Positions 28,727 to 35,456 of a stretch of 40,613 nt of DNA are shown here, in pieces. Source of the stretch: Clostridiales bacterium (GTDB taxonomy: Bacteria > Bacillota > Clostridia > Lachnospirales > Lachnospiraceae). A model generated the notes under the pieces. That model saw nothing but the letters and a program-made list of their open reading frames with translations, was not told the origin of the DNA and did no database searches. Position numbers and translations under genes: made by a program. Each line of letters begins with the position of its first letter. Position 1 is the first letter of the stretch. The DNA is taken from positions 1 to 40,613 of the forward strand of contig JAAYPT010000029.1 in assembly GCA_012519695.1 (NCBI GenBank), in the 5' to 3' direction.

Positions 28727-29008
28727 TTAGCGTTTCATGTTTTTCATCATTTGCATAAGCAAATCCACCTTTTTTTGTTCCTGAGGGGACATATTCTGTT
28801 TTAATACTTCCACAATCATCTCTCTTTCATTAGAAGAAAAATTAATACCCTGTTTTTGCGCGGTTTCCGAAGCATTTTTTAACGATTCAGCCATTTCCTG
28901 TGGTGTTTCTTTGGGAGAATTGTTTTGTGCAAGGTTCATTAAAAGGGCAAGTTTTTCTGGTGAAATATTCTGTAATTGCGGATTGTTTAATAAGTCTGCT
29001 GGATTCAT
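28727..29008 (-). CDS. small helical protein of unknown function, second of a pair
   Basis: A 93-residue hydrophilic protein rich in Asn, Gln, Glu, Lys and Met, with no signal peptide, membrane segment or cysteine. It should be mostly alpha-helical. AAAGGAG precedes the ATG. It follows the next small gene by 18 bases and is followed by a terminator, so the two form a bicistronic unit. I do not recognise a family. The shared promoter looks like mother-cell sigma-E, which would make it a sporulation gene, but this is weak evidence. Confidence 0.78.
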   Translation of the reverse strand: MNPADLLNNPQLQNISPEKLALLMNLAQNNSPKETPQEMAESLKNASETAQKQGINFSSNEREMIVEVLKQNMSPQEQKKVDLLMQMMKNMKR

Positions 29009-29026
29009 AAGACTCCTTTCCGAAAA

Positions 29027-29344
29027 TTATTGAGAAAATAAGGTTTCATAAGTAGAGAACATCTGTACGAAATTGATAAGATTATCTACGGTTTCTTTTT
29101 CAGAATCGTTACAATATTCTCGAATAGCGGTCAACATTTGTACCGGGCGTTCCTCATCGGAACTTTCTTCAGAACACATTTTTAAATTGTTCACCGGATT
29201 TTGAAAAAGTGCCATGGTACGTTGCAATTCCATGAATTTTGCTAACATAGCCATATCCCGTTGCCGAGAAGGGTTTAGATATGGAAGAGCAGATTTTATC
29301 ATTTGCAGATGTTTATCCTGAATTAAATTATCAAGACTTTCCAT
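29027..29344 (-). CDS. small helical protein of unknown function, first of a pair
   Basis: A 105-residue soluble protein. Its N-terminal half is amphipathic and helical (LIQDKHLQMIKSALPYLNP, then MAMLAKFMELQRTM). A central acidic stretch, SEESSDEE, separates it from a second helical region ending YETLFSQ. It has two cysteines and no recognisable motif. A weak ribosome-binding site (GGTGATG) precedes the ATG. It heads the two-gene unit. Partnership between the two products is possible but not shown. Confidence 0.75.
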   Translation of the reverse strand: MESLDNLIQDKHLQMIKSALPYLNPSRQRDMAMLAKFMELQRTMALFQNPVNNLKMCSEESSDEERPVQMLTAIREYCNDSEKETVDNLINFVQMFSTYETLFSQ

Positions 29345-29368
29345 TTCGTCATCACCATTTTTTATTTT

Positions 29369-29397
29369 AATTTATGAAGAAGAGACGGAAGATATAA
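29369..29397 (-). promoter_or_regulatory. sigma-E-like (early mother-cell) promoter for the small-protein pair
   Basis: On the minus strand TTATATC (29397-29391), 14 bases, then CATAAATT (29376-29369). This fits most positions of the sigma-E consensus (kmATATT-N14-CATACAmT), with the central ATAT and CATA kept. The start would lie about 18 bases before the ATG. Confidence 0.4.
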
Positions 29398-29423
29398 CCA
29401 GCTTTTGAAAAAAGCATATATTA
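29396..29423 (+). promoter_or_regulatory. weak sigma-K-like candidate before the 41-residue gene
   Basis: AAC (29396-29398), 16 bases, CATATATTA (29415-29423) match the sigma-K consensus. However, the start of transcription would fall at the edge of the ribosome-binding site (GGAGGT at 29429), so I rate it low. Confidence 0.2.
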
Positions 29424-29442
29424 TTAATGGAGGTGGCTGATT

Positions 29443-29568
29443 ATGGGAAAATTAATTATAGATGGAAATAGTGTATATGAAATAGATGAAGAATGTATTC
29501 GGAAAAAGGAAAAGGAAAGCAAGGGAAAAAAGGAAGAAAAGAAACAGGAAGGGCAACATCATAGATAA
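29443..29568 (+). CDS. 41-residue basic small protein
   Basis: A short gene with a clear ribosome-binding site (GGAGGT at 29429-29434, eight bases before ATG) and its own terminator starting three bases after the stop. The N-terminal half, MGKLIIDGNSVYEIDEEC, is compact and non-repetitive. The C-terminal half is a Lys/Glu/Gln-rich tail. It is divergent from the small-protein pair. I do not know a function. The clean start signals and terminator argue that it is real. Confidence 0.7.
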   Translation: MGKLIIDGNSVYEIDEECIRKKEKESKGKKEEKKQEGQHHR

Positions 29569-29570
29569 AA

Positions 29571-29599
29571 AGAAAAACCCGGAAATTCCGGGTTTTTCT
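29571..29599. terminator. bidirectional terminator between the 41-residue gene and the cysteine-rich gene
   Basis: AGAAAAACCCGG and CCGGGTTTTTCT form a perfect 12-bp stem around AAATT. A-run and T-run arms serve both strands. Confidence 0.93.
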
Positions 29600-29611
29600 A
29601 AAAATGAATTA

Positions 29612-29839
29612 CTAGAAGCATCCACAGCCGTTGTTGTTACCGCATCCGCCACAGCAGAAGAGTAATAAGATAATCCAGATACAGCTGTTGTTTCCGAAGC
29701 AGCTATCACCACAGCCATTGTTACCACATCCACCACAGCAGAAGAGTAATAAGATAATCCAGATACAGCTGTTGTTAAGGCAGCCTCCGTTGTTATTTTC
29801 ACATCCGCATCCACAGTTTGTTGCAGCTAAATCACTCAT
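29612..29839 (-). CDS. cysteine/glycine/asparagine-rich 'chorion-like' protein with internal duplication
   Basis: A 75-residue protein with 16 cysteines. It consists of two 28-residue units, each with NNSCIWIILLLFCCGGCGNN: a hydrophobic stretch flanked by Cys-Gly-Asn segments. Clostridial proteins of this kind are annotated as 'chorion class high-cysteine' proteins; none has an assigned role that I know. I place the start at ATG 29839, seven bases after GGAGGA, not at the in-frame ATG 15 bases upstream. The promoter fits sigma-K, which suggests a cross-linked spore-coat or crust component (inference). The converging terminator lies just past the stop. Confidence 0.85.
   Translation of the reverse strand: MSDLAATNCGCGCENNNGGCLNNSCIWIILLLFCCGGCGNNGCGDSCFGNNSCIWIILLLFCCGGCGNNNGCGCF
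29649..29776. repeat. 84-bp-period tandem duplication inside the cysteine-rich gene
   Basis: Positions 29649-29692 and 29733-29776 are identical over 44 bases, and similarity extends further upstream to 29634 and 29718 with two changes. The 84-base offset is exactly 28 codons, so the reading frame is kept. The near-identity at DNA level points to a recent duplication or ongoing unit exchange. Confidence 0.92.
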
Positions 29840-29870
29840 GTTCAAATCCTCCATAATTTTGATTACAATG

Positions 29871-29899
29871 TATCATATGAGAAGGGCTTGGGTGTGTTT
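29871..29899 (-). promoter_or_regulatory. sigma-K-like promoter for the cysteine-rich gene
   Basis: On the minus strand AAAC (29899-29896), 16 bases, CATATGATA (29879-29871): all fixed positions of mAC-N16-CATAnnnTA match. The start of transcription would be about 25 bases before the ATG, with GGAGGA between. No sigma-A promoter is seen on this strand. Confidence 0.5.
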
Positions 29900-29919
29900 A
29901 CAGATGTTTGAAAAAAATT

Positions 29920-29948
29920 TTGTAAATTATTTCGTAGTCTGATATAAT
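29920..29948 (+). promoter_or_regulatory. sigma-A promoter for the regulator-ATPase operon
   Basis: TTGTAA (29920-29925), 17 bases, then a perfect extended -10, TGATATAAT (29940-29948). The leader is about 60 bases. No terminator interrupts the path to ntpD. Confidence 0.78.
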
Positions 29949-30015
29949 TTTAATATAAATATAAGAACGGTTAAAATAATGGAATGATTATAACGAAACA
30001 GGGAGGCGTTACTAT

Positions 30016-31036
30016 ATGGATACGGTAGTAATCATAGATGATAGTAAAAAAAATGATTGAAAACTATATAAGAATGTTAGAAGCCTGTAAGGAAGAAATG
30101 AACTTTAAATACTTTAAATACCCGGAAAAGGCAGTGGAATATATCCGTAAAGAAGGGGCAGCAGTGGTAGTATGTGAGTTAGATATGCCGGTTATGTCGG
30201 GAAAAGAAGTATTTGAAATGATAGATATGATTTCACCGGAAACGGTAAAAATAGCAATGACACAGGTAAAAGATATTAAGGAAACATTGGAGATTGTAAA
30301 TCATAGCCGAATTTTTAAAGTGATTCTGAAACCATTCTTTTTCCCGGAAGACTTATTAGAACCCATTAAGTCGGCAATAAATTATTATAAGCTCTTAGAG
30401 AAAAGGAAAAGTAAGTCGTTACAAACCTTAACGGAAGTTAATGCACCAAGCAGAGCAAATAAACGCCTGGTAGGAGAAGGAGAGAAAAAGAAACAGATTT
30501 ATTATGATATTTCTAAAACCATGAGCGGAATGATAAACGGAAATTTACAATGTGGAAATATAGAACTCTCCCGGGGCGAGAAAGAAGTGATTGCAAAGTT
30601 GATGGATGGATTATTTCAGGAATTCATGCGTTATTATATGTTTGGTGCGCAGAATTATATTTTTCATATCAATTATTTAATGAATCTGTTTCATGCGCCG
30701 GACGAGCATCAGGTATTTCGATTGAAGCGTGAACATAACCAAGAACTACCAGATGAAGTTTTAAAGAAAATAGCATATACTATTTTTATTGTAGGGTATG
30801 TGGCAAAAGAAATATATGGACAATATCAGTTGAAGACAGTAATTGACAAAAAGAACGAGGGATATGTATTAGGATTGTTACTGAAAATACCGGAACAGAA
30901 GTCGGCACAAACAATATTTGGAAAAAGAGTAACAGAAGTGGTAAGACAGGTGACACAGAAAATGATTGACATTTTAGCAAAGAGTAGCTTGCAAGAGGTT
31001 TCGGAGAATCTGATAGCAGAGAAAATCTATTATTAA
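30016..31036 (+). CDS. response-regulator-like protein with Glu at the phospho-acceptor site (one-base frameshift near the 5' end)
   Basis: GGGAGG and ATG at 30016 begin a typical receiver start, MDTVVIIDDSKK, but an A8 run (30046-30053) throws the frame into a stop. Removing one A joins it to the remaining frame and gives 339 residues. The receiver (1 to about 120) has D8-D9, switch T82 and K105, but the phospho-acceptor position is E54 (CELDMPVMSG). The fold resembles receivers of the RpfG type. Residues about 140-339 form a mostly helical domain that I do not recognise. It lies 21 bases before the ATPase genes and shares their promoter, so it may regulate or respond to the ATPase. The frameshift may be a sequence error or a slippage site. 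Confidence 0.8.
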
Positions 31037-31057
31037 AGTGTGAAAAGGGGGTATCTT

Positions 31058-31369
31058 ATGAATGAAATTATAAAAGAGTTATATAATATTGAGGAACGCG
31101 CAGGACAAATTGTAGAGAATACACAGTCGAAAAAGCAGGAATTAGAAAGGCGAAAACAGGAAAAAGAGGAACAAATAGAAAAAGAATTGCAGGGAGAAAT
31201 GGAGGGACGACTGACAATTCTAAAAACTCAAGTGGATGAGGAAGCGGAAGAAAAGATTAAAAAAATAACAGAGAAGACAAGCCAATATACAGAACAATTG
31301 ATGCAAAAATATGAAGAAGAGGGCGACAAAATAGTACAGGCAATTTTTGAACGGATAATAGAGGTGTAG
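31058..31369 (+). CDS. V-type ATP synthase subunit H (peripheral stalk)
   Basis: A 103-residue, almost wholly coiled-coil protein rich in Glu, Lys and Gln. It matches the small stalk subunit (H in archaea, F in Enterococcus) that pairs with subunit E in the peripheral stator. AAAGGGGG precedes ATG 31058; a GTG at 31040 is in frame but upstream of this site. Subunit C follows after one base. Confidence 0.8.
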   Translation: MNEIIKELYNIEERAGQIVENTQSKKQELERRKQEKEEQIEKELQGEMEGRLTILKTQVDEEAEEKIKKITEKTSQYTEQLMQKYEEEGDKIVQAIFERIIEV

Positions 31370-31370
31370 C

Positions 31371-32198
31371 ATGGTAGGAGAATTGTTGCAATATAGCGGT
31401 TTGGTTACGAAGATAAGAGCAATGGCAGGTAGACTTTTGACCCAGGAAGAATATGAGCGTATTTTGGGATTTCAGACGGTTGACGAAACCATTGCTTATT
31501 TAAAAGAAGAAAAAACCTATGGCAAAATCTACAGTGGCCATGATGAAATAAAACACCGCGGACAGGTAGAGGCATTGATTTATAATTCCATACGGATGGA
31601 TTTTGAAAAAATTTGTTGTTTTTGTAATCCGGTGCAGCGTCAGGCAATCAAACTCTATGAACCCCAATTACAATATGAAAATGCAGCACCTGAATTAAAT
31701 CAGGATTATTTTTTTAAGACGTGGAAACAAATCAGCAGATTCCCTAAAAAAGACGCGAAAAAGATTTTAAGAGAAGTATTCGGTACACAGATAGATTGGC
31801 TTAATATTATGTGGGTATATCGGGCAAAACGCTTTTTTAGACAGCAAGATGCTGAGATTATCCCATATATCATACCGGTTTACTATAAGTTAAAAAAGAT
31901 AGAGCTTCAGAATATGATAAGGGCGCAAAGTATAGAAGAGTTTGAAAAAATTGTAGGAAATACAGCATACTTTAAAGGAAAAGATGCATTTTTACAGTTA
32001 CAGGATGAAATTTCTTATCATCAGGTAATGTTGCGAATGTATCGAAGGATTTGTAAGAAATATCCCGCAAGCCTTGCACCTGTTTTTTATTATTTGTATC
32101 AGAAAGAGCAGGAGATTCAGAAACTGACAAGTATATTAGAAGGTATACGATATCAGGTGGCGAGGCAGGATATTAGAACGATTATTATGGGAAAATAA
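31371..32198 (+). CDS. ntpC: V-type ATP synthase subunit C
   Basis: A 275-residue homologue of V-ATPase subunit d/AC39, the socket that joins the central rotor to the membrane ring. The N-terminal YSGLVTKIRAMAGRLLTQEEYERIL and the repeated YxxxxFxxI-type helices are typical, although divergent and shorter than the usual 330 or so residues. Assignment rests on both sequence and operon position. Here C lies before I, whereas in Enterococcus hirae it follows E. Confidence 0.85.
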   Translation: MVGELLQYSGLVTKIRAMAGRLLTQEEYERILGFQTVDETIAYLKEEKTYGKIYSGHDEIKHRGQVEALIYNSIRMDFEKICCFCNPVQRQAIKLYEPQLQYENAAPELNQDYFFKTWKQISRFPKKDAKKILREVFGTQIDWLNIMWVYRAKRFFRQQDAEIIPYIIPVYYKLKKIELQNMIRAQSIEEFEKIVGNTAYFKGKDAFLQLQDEISYHQVMLRMYRRICKKYPASLAPVFYYLYQKEQEIQKLTSILEGIRYQVARQDIRTIIMGK

Positions 32199-32218
32199 TT
32201 GGAGAAGGAGGGAAACGT

Positions 32219-34123
32219 GTGGTTGAAAAGATGAAGCTGTTGCACATTACCGGTCCAAAAGAAGATATTGACCGGGTTATGCAACAGTATTTGTGCAGAT
32301 ATGAAATCCATTTTGAAAACGCAGTATCAAGTTTGGAAAAGCTAGAAAATATAACTCCTTTTGTAGAAACAAATTTTTATCGTGAGACTTATCAAAAAGG
32401 AGAAAATTTAAAAAAATATCTGGGAGAAATAAAGTCCTATTCCGATAGGACATGCACGATTCAAGAAGCAAATGAGATAATTCAAAGTGCAGATGAAAAA
32501 ATAAAACCGTTCATAGAAGAACAAGAGCGATTAGAAGAAGAAAAACAGAACATAAAGCGGCGAATGACAAAGATAGCACCGTTTATTGGTTTAGACTTTG
32601 AAATCGATAAGTTAAAGGAATTTCAATTTATAGACTATCGTTTTGGCAGGATTACCGTAGAAAATTATCATAAGCTGCAAACATATATTTATAAGAATCC
32701 ATATACGTTGTTTTATGAATGTAATAGCGATGTTGAATATGTATGGGCAGTATATTTTGCGCCGCACATGTACATGAGTGAGCAAGAGGCAGTGTATGCA
32801 TCCTTTCACTTTGAAGAAATACCGATACCGAAAGACCTAGAGGGAACACCGGGAGAGGGTTTTGCCAACGAGGCACAGCAATTAGAGGAAAATAAAATTC
32901 AATATCAAAAAATTCAGCAGGAAATACAAGAAGTATTACAGCAGCAGGAAGAACAGATAAGGATTGCATGTCATACAGTAACTGCTTATTGTGAAAATTT
33001 TGAAATACGAAAATATGCAGCGTGTACCAGAAAAGAAGACGGAGAAGAAAACTATATTTTATATGGTTGGCTCACAAAAGCAGATGCGGAAAAGTTAGAA
33101 CAAGAGATGGAGCAGGATGAAAAGATTCATCTGGTAGAGGAAGAAGCAGATGAAGAATTAAGTACCATGCCACCTACAAAGCTAAAAAATCCTAAGGTAT
33201 TAAAGCCTTTTGAAATGTTTGTGGAAATGTATGGATTGCCGGCATATAACGAAATGGACCCAACAGCGTTTATTGCACTAACGTATACACTGATGTTTGG
33301 AATTATGTTTGGCGATGTGGGACAAGGATTGGCATTAGTGATTGGAGGTTTTCTGTTATATCGTATAAAAGGAGCTCGGTTAGCAGGAATTATATCTGTG
33401 GCAGGACTGTGGTCGATGTTTTTTGGCGTAATGTATGGAAGTGTCTTTGGATTTGAAGAATTAATTCCGGCAGTTTGGATGAAACCCATGGACAATATTA
33501 TGAGTGTTTTGATGTTGGCAATTGGATTTGGAGCTTTATTGATTTTAATTGCAATGGTATTAAATGTAATTAATGCTGTGCGAGCCCGAGAGTATGGTCG
33601 CTTGCTTTTCAATCAAAGTGGGCTCATGGGAATTATTTGTTATGGAACTGTGGCAGTATGTGCGCTTTTAATTATTTCAGGACACGGGCTTCCGGCAACT
33701 ATTATCATAGGATTGGCAGTAGGACTTCCATTGGTTGCTATCTTATTAAAGGAACCGTTGAGCCATTTTATAGAGAAGAAGAAGCCGATTATGCCGGAAG
33801 GAAGTATAGTTATGTTTCTGGTAGAGGCATTGGTAGAAGTATTTGACGTAGTATTGAGTTATGCAACCAATACGATTTCGTTTGTGCGTGTAGGAGCCTT
33901 TGCATTAAGCCATGCAGGAATGATGGGTGTAGTTATGACATTAGCAGGTTTGGAAAAAGGCAATCCCAACTGGATAGTCATTGTGTTGGGAAATATTTTA
34001 GTGGCGGGACTGGAAGGCTTGGTTGTAGGAATTCAGGTATTACGTTTAGAGTATTATGAGATGTTTAGTCGTTTTTATAAGGGAAATGGAAAACCATTTG
34101 TGGCATTTAACAGGAGGAAATGA
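32219..34123 (+). CDS. ntpI: V-type ATP synthase subunit I
   Basis: The membrane stator subunit (subunit a equivalent), 634 residues. The first 330 or so residues are soluble and rich in coiled coil. The rest has seven to eight transmembrane segments. R557 in SFVRVGAFALSHAGM is the essential Arg that faces the rotor carboxylates. The GTG start is chosen because AAGGAGGG ends six bases upstream. It overlaps the ntpK start region. Confidence 0.95.
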   Translation: MVEKMKLLHITGPKEDIDRVMQQYLCRYEIHFENAVSSLEKLENITPFVETNFYRETYQKGENLKKYLGEIKSYSDRTCTIQEANEIIQSADEKIKPFIEEQERLEEEKQNIKRRMTKIAPFIGLDFEIDKLKEFQFIDYRFGRITVENYHKLQTYIYKNPYTLFYECNSDVEYVWAVYFAPHMYMSEQEAVYASFHFEEIPIPKDLEGTPGEGFANEAQQLEENKIQYQKIQQEIQEVLQQQEEQIRIACHTVTAYCENFEIRKYAACTRKEDGEENYILYGWLTKADAEKLEQEMEQDEKIHLVEEEADEELSTMPPTKLKNPKVLKPFEMFVEMYGLPAYNEMDPTAFIALTYTLMFGIMFGDVGQGLALVIGGFLLYRIKGARLAGIISVAGLWSMFFGVMYGSVFGFEELIPAVWMKPMDNIMSVLMLAIGFGALLILIAMVLNVINAVRAREYGRLLFNQSGLMGIICYGTVAVCALLIISGHGLPATIIIGLAVGLPLVAILLKEPLSHFIEKKKPIMPEGSIVMFLVEALVEVFDVVLSYATNTISFVRVGAFALSHAGMMGVVMTLAGLEKGNPNWIVIVLGNILVAGLEGLVVGIQVLRLEYYEMFSRFYKGNGKPFVAFNRRK

Positions 34124-34125
34124 AT

Positions 34126-34545
34126 ATGGTAATGAAGGTTATTATTGTGGCAATTTTATTATGTAGTATGATTATACCATTTGGTGGATTTTTACTTAGT
34201 AAAAAGAAAAAGGGCGGGCTTAAGGCAGCCCTTGCAAGTAATATATTTTTCTTTTTTGGAACGGTGGTAGTAGCGGATATCTTACTATTTAAGGGAGACG
34301 TACATGCCGCAGGCGAAGTGGCGCAGACTGCTACAAGCGGTGAAGGGTGGCGTTATATGGCGGCTGCATTGTCAACAGGACTTTCCTGTATCGGAGCGGG
34401 TATTGCGGTGGCAAGTGCAGCAAGCGCAGCTTTAGGAGCATTAAGTGAAGATTCAGGTATTATGGGTAAGGCTTTGATATTTGTTGCGCTGGCAGAATCC
34501 ATTGCGTTATACGGATTACTGATTTCATTCTCTATTTTAGGCTAG
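34126..34545 (+). CDS. ntpK: V-type ATP synthase subunit K (rotor proteolipid)
   Basis: A 139-residue protein with four membrane helices in two hairpins. The second hairpin has the rotor pattern: glycine-rich LSCIGAGIAVASAASAALG, then ALAESIALYG with the ion-binding E124. The first hairpin carries no such carboxylate. The Gln that Na+-type rings place opposite the Glu is not seen (A in GAG), so proton coupling is more likely, though E124-S125 and Tyr five residues after E124 resemble part of an Na+ site. An ATG at 34120 overlaps the ntpI stop, but AGGAGG is eight bases before ATG 34126, which I prefer. Confidence 0.93.
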   Translation: MVMKVIIVAILLCSMIIPFGGFLLSKKKKGGLKAALASNIFFFFGTVVVADILLFKGDVHAAGEVAQTATSGEGWRYMAAALSTGLSCIGAGIAVASAASAALGALSEDSGIMGKALIFVALAESIALYGLLISFSILG

Positions 34546-34556
34546 GAGGAATCAAT

Positions 34557-34865
34557 ATGAAGATGTATCTGATTAGTGATAATAGGGATACGCAGACAGG
34601 GATGAGACTAGCCGGCGTAGAAGGTGTAGTGGTACATGAACGGGAAGAGTTAGAAAAAGCGTTGGAAAAGGTTTATCAGGATAGTGAAATTGGCATTTTG
34701 CTTTTGACCGAAAAGTTCGGAAGAGATTTCCCGGATTTGGTAAATGAAGCAAAAATGGGACGAAAACTTCCGTTAGTGGTAGAAATACCGGATCGTCATG
34801 GAACGGGACGAAAGGCAGATTTTATTACCGATTATGTCAGTGAAGCTATTGGCTTGAAATTATAG
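34557..34865 (+). CDS. ntpG: V-type ATP synthase subunit F
   Basis: A 102-residue central-stalk subunit with the Rossmann-like ATP-synt_F pattern: LISDNRDTQTGMRLAGVEG at the start, GILLLTEKF in the middle and VVEIPDRHG near the end. In the family it binds subunit D and the rotor. Length is normal. Confidence 0.93.
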   Translation: MKMYLISDNRDTQTGMRLAGVEGVVVHEREELEKALEKVYQDSEIGILLLTEKFGRDFPDLVNEAKMGRKLPLVVEIPDRHGTGRKADFITDYVSEAIGLKL

Positions 34866-34874
34866 GGGGAAAAG

Positions 34875-35441
34875 ATGCAGATAAAAGAAAAATTAAAAGT
34901 GTTTCGGCAATCTACTATTGAGGTAGCAAGGCAAGAAAGTAAGGCGCAATTAGAGGAATATGAGAAACAATACAAAGAAGAGTTAGAATCATTTCGAGAA
35001 AAGAAACAACAAGAGTTAGAGCATACCTTTCAATTGGAAAAGATAAGACTAATAAGAGAAGCAAATCGAAAAGTATCTACAGAAAGTATGAGGCAAAGAC
35101 AGGTTTTAGAGGAATGTCAAAACGAAAAGGAAGAAAAGACATTTAAAATGGTGGAACAAAAACTTCTTGCATTTCAGCAAACAGAAGCATATGAGAACTA
35201 TTTGGTTGCGCAGATAAAAAAAGTCATAGCTTTTGCAAGGCAGGAGGAAGTTGTTATTTACATTAATTCCAACGATAAAGAGAAAAAGCAACAACTGGAA
35301 GAAAGAACAGGAGTGACACTTACTGTAAGCACAGTTGATTTTGGCGGAGGAATCCGTGCAGTTATTCCTGCTAAAAATATTTTGGTGGATGAATCTTTTG
35401 CTACGAAGTTAGAACAGGAAAAGAATTCATATGTGTGTTAG
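34875..35441 (+). CDS. ntpE: V-type ATP synthase subunit E (peripheral stalk)
   Basis: A 188-residue protein. The first 110 residues or so form a long charged coiled coil, and the C-terminal globular part has VDFGGGIRAVIPAKNILVDES, typical of subunit E, which caps the catalytic head. GGGGGA precedes the ATG. Confidence 0.88.
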   Translation: MQIKEKLKVFRQSTIEVARQESKAQLEEYEKQYKEELESFREKKQQELEHTFQLEKIRLIREANRKVSTESMRQRQVLEECQNEKEEKTFKMVEQKLLAFQQTEAYENYLVAQIKKVIAFARQEEVVIYINSNDKEKKQQLEERTGVTLTVSTVDFGGGIRAVIPAKNILVDESFATKLEQEKNSYVC

Positions 35442-35456
35442 CAGGAGGAACTATCT

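Noticed and set aside
29452-29942. Longer reading frames on both strands across the cysteine-rich gene
   Set aside because: They are frame shadows of the repeated sequence, with low-complexity or repeat-driven composition and no ribosome-binding site.
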